Shown here: piece after piece, positions 10,191-19,292 of the stretch
Position numbering within the stretch: the stretch's first letter is position 1
Layout of the letters: each line of letters opens with the position of its first letter
DNA from: Bauldia sp.
Lineage (GTDB): Bacteria; Pseudomonadota; Alphaproteobacteria; Rhizobiales; Kaistiaceae
Direction of reading: 5' to 3'
DNA: 46,967 nt
Assembly (NCBI GenBank): GCA_020442065.1
Contig: JAGRKZ010000013.1
Span: 3,856-50,822, forward strand
Notes under the pieces: generated by a model
Database searches by the model: none
Told to the model about the DNA's origin: nothing
What the model saw: the letters and a program-made list of their open reading frames with translations, nothing else
Made by a program: the position numbers and the translations under genes

Positions 10191-10657
10191 CTCGAACGCC
10201 CCTTTAACGAGAAGGCGTCCGTTGGTCCATTCGCACTGCGAAAGAACGCATCACCCACCGCTCGATCTCCGGTGCCGGAGTTCGATGCCGGGCCGTAAAG
10301 CGAACCCATTCCAGCCTCCTCACACGCAAACTCACTCAGAACACTTCCGCCGCACTCAAATTCTAAGCGCGGTCGTTAACCCTTTGTCAACCAATCCGGA
10401 ACCCGACTGTCGGGCGCCGGAGGCCGCCAGACGTTGAAATTCAAAGTGGTAGGTGCCGTTAACCACGAATCGCGAGAGTTTTAGGAAAGTGCCGGGCACC
10501 CAGCCGATGCACGTATTAAGAGTGGCGATCAACGATGTGGACAACCGCAATATTCTACATTGAACTAGAGAAGTAGAGACGTATTAACCAATGTAGAAAC
10601 GCTGAATCTTTGGTGGGCAAAAGCTTTGGAGCACTTTTGTGAATTAAGTATATTGAA
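10191..10657. other. Long divergent intergenic region
   Basis: 467 bp between the SET gene (minus) and the CHASE4-GGDEF-EAL gene (plus). I see no convincing gene. The last 120 bp are markedly AT-rich compared with the rest of the window and contain a 10-bp perfect inverted repeat (listed separately) and a 9-bp direct repeat ACGTATTAA at 10511-10519 and 10580-10588. It probably carries both promoters. Confidence 0.6.
10553..10598. promoter_or_regulatory. Spaced 10-bp inverted repeat upstream of the first CHASE4-GGDEF-EAL gene
   Basis: TTCTACATTG (10553-10562) and CAATGTAGAA (10589-10598) are exact reverse complements separated by 26 bp. The repeat lies 60-105 bp before ATG 10658 in AT-rich DNA. 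It could be a paired operator for a dimeric or DNA-looping regulator, or a hairpin in the leader. No known consensus is matched. Confidence 0.35.
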
Positions 10658-12898
10658 ATGGTTAGCTCGGAGGCTATGGAGCAGACATCCAGACGAACCA
10701 AGGCGTCGTCAATGGGCCGGACGATAACTAGCCGAATAACGATCAATCTCGTCGCGGGCATCGTGATCACTGTGATCACCGTGTTCGTCGCCGTTTTCTG
10801 GATGGCGTCGCGCCAGGACGAGCAGGCGGCCCGGTCGACCGATACGATGGTGGTCGGAGGCGTCAGCGCGATCGCGCGCCGGGCGGAGTCGCTCGCGAGC
10901 GACTACGGCTGGTGGGACGACGCCTACAAGGCGTATGTGAACCGCGATGCCGAGTGGTTCGCGACCAACTATGGAGAGAGCGTCGAGGAAACCGAGGTCG
11001 CGAATCTCTTTGCCATCATTTCGACCGAGGGAACGATCGACTACCACTGGACGCTCGGCGATGCGGTTGCGATCGACGAGGTCCTGACACCGGATGTCAT
11101 CGCTCAAATCCGCGAAATGTCGTCCGGTCTGCGGGACGAGAGCCTCGCCGCCGAGCGGGGCATCGTGGCGACCGAGTCCGCGCCCATGGTCGTTGCCGTG
11201 TCCCGGATCACGCCGTTCCTGAGCGACCCGGACATCGACCCGAGCACGTTGCCGCTGCTTGTCGTCGGCCTCGCGCTCGATGAGGACAGGCTTGGGCAAC
11301 TCGGCCAGACATTCCTGATCAACGACCTTCATTTCGAACCCGCCGGAGCCGAGGCGGAGGCTTCGGTCTTTCCGCCGGCGCTCGACATATTCGGCAACAC
11401 GATCGGCCACTATGTCTGGACGCCGCCGAGGCCCGGCAACGCGGTGCTGCGGAGCGTGCTTCCGCCGATCGGCGTGGCGCTCGCCATCTTCTGCGTCGTC
11501 GCCTTCGTCACCGCTTTCCGTGCCCGCAAGATCGCGATCGCGCTGACCGACAGCGAGAAGGAAGCCTCGATCGCGGCGCGGACCGATGGCATGACCGGGC
11601 TGAAGAACCGCACCGGATTCAATGAGCTTCTGGATTCCCCGCACTTCCAGACCGCCTGCAAGTCGGGCGAACTCGCAGTCATCTATCTCGACATCAACGG
11701 ATTCAAGGCCGTCAACGATTCGATCGGCCACAACGGCGGCGACGAACTGGTCAAGGCCCTCACCATCCGCCTGAAGTCGGTTCTGCCCCCGGACGCACTG
11801 TTTGCCCGTATCGGCGGCGACGAGTTCGCGGTCGCCCTGACCGGGCGATCGGTGCGCGACACTGCCGCCGGCGCGGCATCGGCCATCGTGCACAGCCTCG
11901 ACCAGCCTTTCACGATTCACGGGTTCGAGTTTCATGTGACGGTCGCAGTCGGATACGCGGTCGCCGGTGGAACCGGCCTGACGCCGAGCGAGATTGTCCG
12001 CCGGGCCGACATCGCGATGTACCACGCCAAGAACGGGGCGGAACGCGAGGCGATCGCCTATCACTCCACCATGGAGACCGGCGCGCTCGAGAAGAAGCAG
12101 GTTGAGATCGCGCTCCGCCGCGCCGTGGAAGAGGGCGATCTTCAGGTCAACTACCAGCCCGTCGTCCGGGCCAGCGATCTCTCGATCGTCGGGGTCGAGG
12201 CGCTGGTCCGCTGGACCTCGAAGGAATTTGGCACCGTTTCGCCGTCGCTGTTCATCCCCGTGGCGGAAGAGACGGGCCTCATTCACGACGTCGGCCGCCT
12301 GGTGATCGACCGCGCATGCCAGGACATGCTCCGGTGGCCCGGTCTCAAGATGGCGATCAACATCTCGCCCGTTCAGCTTCGCGACCCGAATTTTGCCGAC
12401 GACATCCTTGGTGTCGTCGAGCGCCACGGCCTGAGCCCCGATCAGTTCGAGCTTGAGTTGACCGAAGGCATCCTCGTCAACAATCCCACCATCGCCAAGC
12501 GCAAGCTCGCGCACCTCAAGAGCATGGGATTCACGCTGTCGCTGGACGACTTCGGCACGGGGTTCTCGTCGATCGGCTATCTCCGCCAGTTCCCGTTCGA
12601 CATCCTCAAGGTCGACCGTTCGTTCGTTCGCGACCTTGGCATCAACTCGACGGCCAACGCCCTGGTACAGTCGCTTGTCTCGCTCGGCGACGCCATGGAT
12701 CTGTCGGTCATCGCCGAAGGGATCGAGAATGAGGACCAGCTGAAGCTGCTTCGGTTGGTTCAATGCGAGTATCTTCAGGGCTTCCTGATCAGCCGGCCGC
12801 TGCCAGCGGCGGAACTCATGTCGCTGCTCGATCGGCTGGGAGAAGGCCGGCGGTTTCCGATCGGACGCGAACCGGAAAGACGCGCAGCGGCAGGCTGA
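10658..12898 (+). CDS. CHASE4-GGDEF-EAL membrane receptor (c-di-GMP synthesis/hydrolysis)
   Basis: 746 residues. An N-terminal transmembrane helix (about 23-49) is followed by an extracytoplasmic CHASE4 sensor with the typical SDYGWWDDAY motif (about residue 80), a second helix (about 267-285), a GGDEF domain with intact GGDEF at 386-390 and an EAL domain with intact EAL at 514-516. ELTEG, LDDFGTGFSS and AEGIE in the EAL half are the metal-binding and loop motifs of active phosphodiesterases. No canonical RxxD inhibitory site stands five residues before GGDEF. Both enzymatic halves therefore look competent and the net activity is uncertain. Later starts at 10676 or 10712 are possible. A paralogous gene follows 190 bp downstream. 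Confidence 0.93.
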   Translation: MVSSEAMEQTSRRTKASSMGRTITSRITINLVAGIVITVITVFVAVFWMASRQDEQAARSTDTMVVGGVSAIARRAESLASDYGWWDDAYKAYVNRDAEWFATNYGESVEETEVANLFAIISTEGTIDYHWTLGDAVAIDEVLTPDVIAQIREMSSGLRDESLAAERGIVATESAPMVVAVSRITPFLSDPDIDPSTLPLLVVGLALDEDRLGQLGQTFLINDLHFEPAGAEAEASVFPPALDIFGNTIGHYVWTPPRPGNAVLRSVLPPIGVALAIFCVVAFVTAFRARKIAIALTDSEKEASIAARTDGMTGLKNRTGFNELLDSPHFQTACKSGELAVIYLDINGFKAVNDSIGHNGGDELVKALTIRLKSVLPPDALFARIGGDEFAVALTGRSVRDTAAGAASAIVHSLDQPFTIHGFEFHVTVAVGYAVAGGTGLTPSEIVRRADIAMYHAKNGAEREAIAYHSTMETGALEKKQVEIALRRAVEEGDLQVNYQPVVRASDLSIVGVEALVRWTSKEFGTVSPSLFIPVAEETGLIHDVGRLVIDRACQDMLRWPGLKMAINISPVQLRDPNFADDILGVVERHGLSPDQFELELTEGILVNNPTIAKRKLAHLKSMGFTLSLDDFGTGFSSIGYLRQFPFDILKVDRSFVRDLGINSTANALVQSLVSLGDAMDLSVIAEGIENEDQLKLLRLVQCEYLQGFLISRPLPAAELMSLLDRLGEGRRFPIGREPERRAAAG

Positions 12899-12932
12899 CC
12901 GCGTCCCGGCGGGGGATCCGGCGCCAGCCAAG

Positions 12933-12962
12933 TCCCGGATGCAATGCTCCCGGATACAATGC
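12933..12962. repeat. Tandem 15-bp duplication
   Basis: TCCCGGATGCAATGC (12933-12947) is followed directly by TCCCGGATACAATGC (12948-12962), one mismatch. It lies in the 190-bp gap between the two CHASE4 genes. It is probably a small slippage duplication; a regulatory role is not shown. Confidence 0.6.
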
Positions 12963-13088
12963 TATTGATAAGCAATGTCGCAATTCTTTAACGAAGATTC
13001 ACCGCTCCTTGGATCCGCACCATGCCAATTGTGAGGATTGTCCTGCTATAGTCGTGACTTCGATTCACCCCCGACGAGCGTAGCGGCG

Positions 13089-15263
13089 ATGTCGTATCGG
13101 GATCAGGTGATAGCGCGTTTTGGGCTGCGGGTGGTCATTCCCGCGGTAGCGGTGATGATCGGCGCCCTAGCGATCGTCATCGTCTCCCTCAGCGAGATGG
13201 CCGATCAGGTCAATACCATCGAGGACCAGATGACCACGCGGTCGGCGGAAGCCGCGTTGCGTGTCTCCCTTCGAAACCTGAGCAAGACCCACAAGGACTA
13301 TGCGGTCTGGGACGACGCAGCGCGGAATCTCTACGGCGGCGTCAACAAGGTCTTCCTCGACGAGAACTTTGCCAGCTCTACGATCGAGCCGATGTTCTTC
13401 GACACGGTCATGCTGGTCGATGAGGTTGGCACACTGCGCTATGGCGTCCACCGGGGGGAGCCACTCGCCACGCTGCCCTCCGAGGTTTTCGGCCCACAGC
13501 TGCTGAGGCTCACTCGCGAACTCATCCGCGACGGAAAGACCTACGACTATCGATCCGGGTTCCTGTCGACCCGCTGGGGACTGGTGACGTTTGTCGTCGG
13601 CACCGTCGTGCCGTTCTCACCGAACTTCGAGCCGCGCGCCGAGCACTCCCGCATCCTGATACTTAGCCGGGTGTTCAACAGCGAGACGGCGACGCGCCTG
13701 GGAGACGACTTCTCGATCAAGGATCTCAGGCTGGCCGATCCGGCTGCGAAGGGAAGCCACGGCATAGACATCACCGATCCCGACGGCGCGGTCATCGGCG
13801 CACTGGCCTGGTCCCCGCCTTCGCTGGGCAGCGAGGCGCACCAGCGGGTGAGTCCTACCGTGTTCGTGATGCTGGCCCTTGTGGGCCTCACCATGGCCTT
13901 TCTCATCGCAGTGGCGCTCCGCGGCGTTCGCGAGATCGAGCGCCGCGAGGCGGCAGCGCGACACGCCGCCACCCACGACGCCCTCAGCGGTTTGCCGAAC
14001 CGCGCCGCACTCGTTGCCGCGATTGATGGTGCGAGGGGCGAACAAACCGGCGACCATCCCCCTGTTGCCGTGGTCTATCTCGACCTTGACGGCTTCAAGG
14101 AGGTCAATGACGCATTCGGTCATGACACCGGAGACCAGCTCCTGATCGAGGTGGCCAAGGGATTCCGCGAACGTTCCGGCGGATACATGCTGGCGCGGAT
14201 TGGCGGCGACGAGTTTGCGATCGTCGTCCGCGGTCCCGGGGCCGTAAAACTGGCCTGTGACCTGGGTTGGCGCCTGATCAATTTCGTCAGCGAGCCGATC
14301 GAGATCGACGGTCGCATGATCACGATCGGGACCAGTGTTGGCGTCGCGGTCATGGATTCGGCCAATGCCTCGGCCGAGGAACTTCTCCGCCAGGCCGACG
14401 TGGCCATGTACCAGGCGAAGCAGAACGGACCGAACCGGCTCTTCGTCTACGACGCGGTCATCGACACGGTCCGCCACGAGCGGCTGGAAATTGCGGACGA
14501 CCTGCGCAAGGCACTGAGCGAGGATGCGCTCGACCTCGTCTACCAGCCGGTCTTCAATGCCGGAAGCCGCGCTATCGTCGGCGTCGAGGCATTGCTGCGC
14601 TGGAATCGCCCGCGGTTCGGGCCGCTGCCGCCCTCCGTATTCGTTCAGATCGCGGAGCAGTCCGGACTGATCGACGAACTCGGCATCTGGACGATCCGGC
14701 GGGCCTGCCGCGACGGGATGGCCTGGCCGTCGATCAAGGTCTCGGTCAACGTTTCGCCGGCTCAGTTCCGCAATCCCAACTTCGACGGCGTCGTGGCAGA
14801 CATTCTGCGTTCGACCGGGTTCCCGGCGACACGCCTCGAACTCGAGGTGACGGAGTCCTACTTCATCGCCAACCCTGAGGAGGCGCGGCGAGCTATCGAC
14901 ACAATCCGCGCCCAGGGGATCGCCGTCTCGCTCGATGATTTCGGCACCGGCTATTCGAGTATCGGATATCTGCGCAGCTTCAGTTTCGACAAGCTCAAGC
15001 TCGACCGGTCGCTCATCATGGGACTCGGACAGGACGAGCGGGTCCAGAGGCTGGTGAAGGCGACGATCGCCCTTGCCGAGGCGCTTGACCTGAGGGTTAC
15101 GGCGGAAGGGGTCGAAACCGATGACGAGGCCGAACTGCTCAAGGCCGCCGGCTGCGCCGAGTTCCAGGGCTTCTTCTTCGCCAAGCCCAGCGCGCCGGAT
15201 GTGATCTCCAACCTCCTCCAGCGGCAGGGTCGTGACCCCAAGGCGATCGCCCGGACCGCCTGA
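13089..15263 (+). CDS. Second CHASE4-GGDEF-EAL membrane receptor
   Basis: 724 residues from ATG 13089; a TTG 17 codons upstream is open but is followed by a poor N-terminus. The order is the same as in the preceding paralogue: transmembrane helix (about 14-38), CHASE4 domain with DYAVWDDAA (about 73-81), second helix (about 258-278), GGDEF with intact GGDEF at 372-376 and EAL with intact EAL at 500-502. ELEVTE, LDDFGTGYSS and TAEGVE support an active EAL phosphodiesterase. The sensor regions have diverged much more than the catalytic domains, suggesting the pair responds to different ligands. It converges on the hydroxypyruvate isomerase gene with 3 bp between stops. Confidence 0.93.
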   Translation: MSYRDQVIARFGLRVVIPAVAVMIGALAIVIVSLSEMADQVNTIEDQMTTRSAEAALRVSLRNLSKTHKDYAVWDDAARNLYGGVNKVFLDENFASSTIEPMFFDTVMLVDEVGTLRYGVHRGEPLATLPSEVFGPQLLRLTRELIRDGKTYDYRSGFLSTRWGLVTFVVGTVVPFSPNFEPRAEHSRILILSRVFNSETATRLGDDFSIKDLRLADPAAKGSHGIDITDPDGAVIGALAWSPPSLGSEAHQRVSPTVFVMLALVGLTMAFLIAVALRGVREIERREAAARHAATHDALSGLPNRAALVAAIDGARGEQTGDHPPVAVVYLDLDGFKEVNDAFGHDTGDQLLIEVAKGFRERSGGYMLARIGGDEFAIVVRGPGAVKLACDLGWRLINFVSEPIEIDGRMITIGTSVGVAVMDSANASAEELLRQADVAMYQAKQNGPNRLFVYDAVIDTVRHERLEIADDLRKALSEDALDLVYQPVFNAGSRAIVGVEALLRWNRPRFGPLPPSVFVQIAEQSGLIDELGIWTIRRACRDGMAWPSIKVSVNVSPAQFRNPNFDGVVADILRSTGFPATRLELEVTESYFIANPEEARRAIDTIRAQGIAVSLDDFGTGYSSIGYLRSFSFDKLKLDRSLIMGLGQDERVQRLVKATIALAEALDLRVTAEGVETDDEAELLKAAGCAEFQGFFFAKPSAPDVISNLLQRQGRDPKAIARTA

Positions 15264-15266
15264 GTC

Positions 15267-16049
15267 TCAGGCCGCCAACCCCAGCGTTGCCATCCATCCC
15301 AGCCCTTCGTCGGTGCCGGCTCGCGGCTTGTACTCCGCCCCGACCCACCCGGTGTAACCGACCTCGTCGATCCGGCGGAGGAGGGCGCGGTAGTCAAGGG
15401 TGCCTTCGTCGGGCTCGGCGCGGCTGGGCACGGCTGCGATCTGGATATGGCCGACGCGGTCGAGGTAGCGGTCGAGGGCGGCGAATGGATCATCGCCGAC
15501 CCGGCCGATGTGATAGGCGTCGAACATGAGCCTGAGGTTCGGCGCGCCGACCCGGTCCTGTATCGCGGCGCCCTGTTCGATCCGCGAGTAGAAGTATCCG
15601 GGTATGTCGAAGGGGTTGATCGGCTCGATGAGCAAGGTCAGGTCGTGCGCTGCCGCCTTCGGCGCCGCAGCCGTGAGGTTGGCGACGAGGGTCTCGCCGC
15701 CCGCCTCATGGTCGGTCTCCGTCACACGGCCGGCCATGACGTGGATGGCCGTGCCGCCAGCGGCTACGGCATAGTCGAGGGCCTGCTCGAACAGGATCGC
15801 AAAGTCGGTTTCGCGACCCGGCACGGCTGCGAGCCCGACATGAGGATCCGCGCCGGAGCCGATATTGGTGTTGATGCCGAGAAGGGCGACGTCGTTCCGT
15901 CGGCATGCAGCGGCAACCTCTGCCGCCGGCACGTCGTAAGGATAGTGGAGCTCGACGGCCTTGAAACCGGCGCGGCCGGCAGCATCGATACGCTCGAGCA
16001 AAGGCCGGTCGGGCCAGAGAAAACCGAGATTGGCGGAGAGACGGGGCAT
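15267..16049 (-). CDS. hyi: Hydroxypyruvate isomerase-like TIM-barrel protein
   Basis: 260 residues from ATG 16049; the longer frame upstream has a low-complexity leader and is rejected. The sequence follows the Hyi/OtnI family: N-terminal MPRLSANLGFLW, DRPLLERIDAAGRAGF, VELHYPYD, then LLIEPINPFDIPGYF with one catalytic Glu, FDAYH, and VGAEYKP with the second catalytic Glu near the C-terminus. Hyi interconverts hydroxypyruvate and tartronate semialdehyde in glyoxylate metabolism; OtnI acts on 2-oxo-tetronate. No glyoxylate carboligase or tartronate semialdehyde reductase is adjacent, so the precise substrate is open. It is divergent from the LysR gene at 16209. Confidence 0.87.
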   Translation of the reverse strand: MPRLSANLGFLWPDRPLLERIDAAGRAGFKAVELHYPYDVPAAEVAAACRRNDVALLGINTNIGSGADPHVGLAAVPGRETDFAILFEQALDYAVAAGGTAIHVMAGRVTETDHEAGGETLVANLTAAAPKAAAHDLTLLIEPINPFDIPGYFYSRIEQGAAIQDRVGAPNLRLMFDAYHIGRVGDDPFAALDRYLDRVGHIQIAAVPSRAEPDEGTLDYRALLRRIDEVGYTGWVGAEYKPRAGTDEGLGWMATLGLAA

Positions 16050-16208
16050 GGGCCTGACGACGTTGGAGGGTTGAGTCGGGGCATTGTGTTCCGGCGCCGT
16101 GTCACCGCACAAGTCCGCGTCCATCGTACCTGCGCGGGTGGCCTGTCGCGAGGCGCCCGGCAAGCGTTCGATTTGCTAGAGTGGGGCTGTCGCGTCCCCG
16201 GGGGAAGC

Positions 16209-17150
16209 ATGATCGACAAGCTCGAGTTCATCATTGCTCTGGCGCGCGAGCGTCATTTCGGCCGTGCCGCCGAGGCTTGCGGGGTGAGCCAGCCGACGCT
16301 GTCGTCCGGCATCAAGCAGCTCGAGGACAGCTTCGGCGTGCTGTTGGTCAACCGTGGCTCCCGGTTCGGCGGATTCACGCCTGAAGGCGAGCGCGTCCTC
16401 GACTGGGCGCGGCGGATCGTCGGTGATGCGCGCGCGATGCGGCAGGAGATCGAGGCGCTCAGGTTCGGTCTGACCGGAGAGCTTCGCATCGCCGCCATAC
16501 CGACCGCGCTGGCAATGACCGCCATGTTGACCACGCCCTATCGGGCCAAGCACCCGGATGTCCGTTTCAGCATCGTCTCGCGAACCTCCACCGACGTGCT
16601 TCGACTGCTTGAGAACCTCGAGGTCGACGCCGGCCTCACTTATCTCGACAACGAGCCGCTGGGACGGGTCAACGCGGTCCCGCTCTACCCCGAGGAGTAT
16701 CGGCTGCTTACTGCCCGGGACGGACCGCTCGGCGAGCGCCAGCGGGTGACGTGGTCGGAGGTGGGGAAGATCCCGCTCTGCCTGCTGACGCCGGACATGC
16801 AGAACCGGCGGATCATCGATGGGCTGCTCCGCGCCGCCGGGGGGGAGCCGTCACCCACGCTCGAGTCCAACTCGATGATCGTCCTGTTCGCCCATGTCCG
16901 GACGGGCAAGTGGTCGAGCATCATGCCGGCCAAGCTCGCCGAGACCCTGGGGCTGACCGACAGCGTCCGAGCGATCCCGATCGTCGAGCCGTCGGTCACG
17001 CACGCCGTGGGCCTGGTCGTGCCGCACCGCGAACCGATGACGCCCCTTGTCTCGGCGCTCGTGGCCGAGGCGCGCGATCTCGCCATCGCGCTCGCCGCGG
17101 ACGGCGTCCCTGATGCGAAAAAGCGCGGTCGGGCAGGCGCCAGGCCGTAG
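16209..17150 (+). CDS. LysR-family regulator, probable regulator of the fds operon
   Basis: 313 residues from ATG 16209. The N-terminal winged HTH is canonical (RHFGRAAEACGVSQPTLSSG, residues about 16-35, followed by IKQLEDSFGV and the FTPEGERVL turn), and the C-terminal part is a LysR substrate-binding domain from about residue 90. The ending LVPHREPMTPLV is shared with LysR proteins next to NAD-dependent formate dehydrogenases, such as FdsR of Cupriavidus. It lies 102 bp upstream of fdsG on the same strand, so it is inferred to control the operon in response to formate; a dyad in that gap could be its site. Confidence 0.9.
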   Translation: MIDKLEFIIALARERHFGRAAEACGVSQPTLSSGIKQLEDSFGVLLVNRGSRFGGFTPEGERVLDWARRIVGDARAMRQEIEALRFGLTGELRIAAIPTALAMTAMLTTPYRAKHPDVRFSIVSRTSTDVLRLLENLEVDAGLTYLDNEPLGRVNAVPLYPEEYRLLTARDGPLGERQRVTWSEVGKIPLCLLTPDMQNRRIIDGLLRAAGGEPSPTLESNSMIVLFAHVRTGKWSSIMPAKLAETLGLTDSVRAIPIVEPSVTHAVGLVVPHREPMTPLVSALVAEARDLAIALAADGVPDAKKRGRAGARP

Positions 17151-17154
17151 CCGA

Positions 17155-17181
17155 CGATCGGATATTCGTATCGCCCGATCG
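17155..17181. promoter_or_regulatory. Nested dyad upstream of fdsG, candidate LysR operator
   Basis: CGATCGG (17155-17161) and CCGATCG (17175-17181) are perfect reverse complements, and between them GATA-TTCG-TATC (17161-17172) forms a second dyad. The element sits just after the LysR stop and 72 bp before the fdsG start. The AT-containing centre and spacing suit a LysR box; it could alternatively be a weak terminator for the regulator gene since it folds as a hairpin, but no T-run follows. Confidence 0.4.
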
Positions 17182-17252
17182 CACTATGCCCATTGAACCC
17201 ATTGGCGTTTCACGACAGTTTCCTCCCGTTCCAGGGAGGACACAAACCGGAA

Positions 17253-17726
17253 ATGCCGGCTTTCACGCCGTGGAGCGCTGAACGCGCCACCGAGATCATC
17301 GCGTCTGAAGCCGGACGGGAGGGTGCCCTCCTGCCGATCCTCCACGCCCTCCAGGCCGCGTTCGGCTACATCGACCGGGCGGCCGAACCGCTGATCGCCG
17401 ACGCCCTCAACCTCTCGCGGGCCGAGGTCCACGGCGTCGTCACGTTCTATCATGACTTCCGGAGCGAGCCGGCGGGCAAGCACGTTCTCCGCCTGTGCCG
17501 CGCCGAGGCCTGTCAGGCCGCCGGTGGCGACGCGCTGGTCGATCACGCCGAGCGGCGCCTCGGCACACCGATCGGCACCACCACGCCGGGGGGCGATGTG
17601 ACGCTCGAAGCGGTCTATTGCCTTGGGCTGTGCGCCCTCGGGCCGTCGGCCATGCTCGACGGGCGGGTCGTGGCGCGTCTCGACGCGGCGGGACTCGACG
17701 CCCTGCTCGACGAGGCCGGACCATGA
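17253..17726 (+). CDS. fdsG: NAD-dependent formate dehydrogenase gamma subunit (NuoE-like)
   Basis: 157 residues from ATG 17253; AGGGAGGA lies at 17233-17240. It is a thioredoxin-like [2Fe-2S] protein of the NuoE/HoxE family. Ligands are Cys82-x4-Cys87 and Cys123-x3-Cys127. It passes electrons within the soluble Fds complex that oxidises formate to CO2 and reduces NAD+. Its stop overlaps the fdsB start by 4 bases (ATGA), indicating translational coupling. It is first in the operon fdsG-fdsB-fdsA-fdhD-fdsD. Confidence 0.94.
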   Translation: MPAFTPWSAERATEIIASEAGREGALLPILHALQAAFGYIDRAAEPLIADALNLSRAEVHGVVTFYHDFRSEPAGKHVLRLCRAEACQAAGGDALVDHAERRLGTPIGTTTPGGDVTLEAVYCLGLCALGPSAMLDGRVVARLDAAGLDALLDEAGP

Positions 17727-19279
17727 CGCTGAAGGTGTTCGTGCCGCGCGATGCCGGGGCGGAGGCGGTCGGCGCCGGGGATGTCGCGGCCGCGCTAGCG
17801 GCTGCCGCCTATCGGCGGGGCGTCGATATCGAGATCGTGCGAACCGGCTCGCGCGGGCTCTACTGGCTGGAGCCGCTGGTCGAGGCCGAGACGTCGGAAG
17901 GCCGGGTCGCCTTCGGGCCGGCGACGCCGGTCGATGCCGACGGCATCCTCGACGCGGTAGTCGGCGGGGTGGGCCATCCGCTGACGTTGGGGCCGGTCGA
18001 GTCGATCCCGTGGCTGAAGCGCCAGACGCGCCTCACCTTCGCCCGATGCGGGATCGTCGATCCGCGCTCGATTGGCGACTATGGCCGGCACGGCGGCTGG
18101 CAAGGTCTTTCGCGCGCGCTGGCGCTCGGTCCCGCCGGGACGATCGAAGAGGTGGTCCAGTCCGGGCTGCGCGGACGCGGCGGCGCCGGCTTCCCGACGG
18201 GCATCAAGTGGCGCACCGTGGCGGCCGCTCCGGGTCCGAAGAAGTATATCGTCTGCAATGCCGACGAGGGTGACAGCGGCACCTTCGCCGACCGCATGAT
18301 CATGGAAGGCGATCCCTTCATGGTGATCGAAGGGATGATTATCGCCGGTATCGCGGTCGGCGCCGCGCAGGGCTACGTCTACATCCGCTCGGAATATCCG
18401 CACGCCATCGCCGCCATGCAGGCGGCGATCGAGGCTGCCCGGCATGCGGGCTACCTCGGGGAGGGCATGGCCGAGTCCGCCCACGCTTTCGACCTGGAGG
18501 TGCGGGTCGGGGCGGGAGCCTATGTTTGCGGCGAGGAGACCTCGCTTCTCGAGAGTCTCGAGGGCAAACGCGGGGTCGTCCGCGCCAAGCCGCCGCTCCC
18601 GGCCCACAAGGGCCTGTTCGGCCGGCCGACGGTGATCAACAACGTGATCTCGCTCGCGACCGTTCCGGCGATTCTCGCCGATGGGGCGGAGCGCTACCGC
18701 GACTTGGGCATGGGTCGCTCACGCGGCACGATGCCGATCCAGCTCGCCGGCAACGTCATGCAGGGCGGCCTGTTCGAGACGGCCTTCGGCGTCACGCTGG
18801 GCGAGCTCGTCGATGACATCGGCGGCGGCACGTTCACCGGCCGGCCGGTCCGCGCCGTGCAGGTTGGTGGCCCGCTCGGCGCCTATTTCCCGCGCGCTCT
18901 CTTCGATACGCCCTTCGACTACGAGGCCTTTGCCGCCCGCGACGGACTGATCGGCCATGGCGGCGTGGTGGTGTTCGACGACAGCGTCGACATGGCGAGG
19001 CAGGCGCGCTTCGCGATGGAGTTCTGCGCCATCGAATCCTGCGGCAAGTGCACGCCGTGCCGGATCGGCTCGACCCGCGGCGTCGAGACCATCGACCGTA
19101 TCGTCCGTGGTGAAGGCCGCGATGAGCAGATCGCGGTGCTCACCGACCTCTGCAACACGCTCAAGTTCGGTTCGCTCTGCGCGCTGGGCGGATTCACCCC
19201 CTATCCGGTGATGAGTGCTTTGACCCATTTCCCGGAAGACTTCGGCGCAGCGCCCGAGCGCCTTGACGCCGCCGAGTAG
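17723..19279 (+). CDS. fdsB: NAD-dependent formate dehydrogenase beta subunit (NuoF-like diaphorase)
   Basis: 518 residues from ATG 17723. An N-terminal thioredoxin-like region of about 110 residues precedes the NuoF core. The core has the FMN/NADH glycine-rich GLRGRGGAGFPTG, CNADEGDSGTF, and GAYVCGEETSLLES. The C-terminal [4Fe-4S] site is CGKCTPCRIG plus a later Cys in SLCALG. This subunit binds NAD(H) and FMN and is the exit point for electrons taken from formate by FdsA. It is 13 bp upstream of fdsA and overlaps fdsG by 4 bases. Confidence 0.96.
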   Translation: MTLKVFVPRDAGAEAVGAGDVAAALAAAAYRRGVDIEIVRTGSRGLYWLEPLVEAETSEGRVAFGPATPVDADGILDAVVGGVGHPLTLGPVESIPWLKRQTRLTFARCGIVDPRSIGDYGRHGGWQGLSRALALGPAGTIEEVVQSGLRGRGGAGFPTGIKWRTVAAAPGPKKYIVCNADEGDSGTFADRMIMEGDPFMVIEGMIIAGIAVGAAQGYVYIRSEYPHAIAAMQAAIEAARHAGYLGEGMAESAHAFDLEVRVGAGAYVCGEETSLLESLEGKRGVVRAKPPLPAHKGLFGRPTVINNVISLATVPAILADGAERYRDLGMGRSRGTMPIQLAGNVMQGGLFETAFGVTLGELVDDIGGGTFTGRPVRAVQVGGPLGAYFPRALFDTPFDYEAFAARDGLIGHGGVVVFDDSVDMARQARFAMEFCAIESCGKCTPCRIGSTRGVETIDRIVRGEGRDEQIAVLTDLCNTLKFGSLCALGGFTPYPVMSALTHFPEDFGAAPERLDAAE

Positions 19280-19292
19280 GAGGAACACGACG

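Noticed and set aside
10709..12931. A 740-codon antisense open frame under the first GGDEF-EAL gene
   Set aside because: Composition typical of antisense translation; the plus strand has all catalytic motifs.
15258..15272. GCCTGA-GTC-TCAGGC dyad spanning two convergent stops
   Set aside because: Stem of only 6 bp with both halves containing the stop codons and no T-run; too weak to call a terminator.
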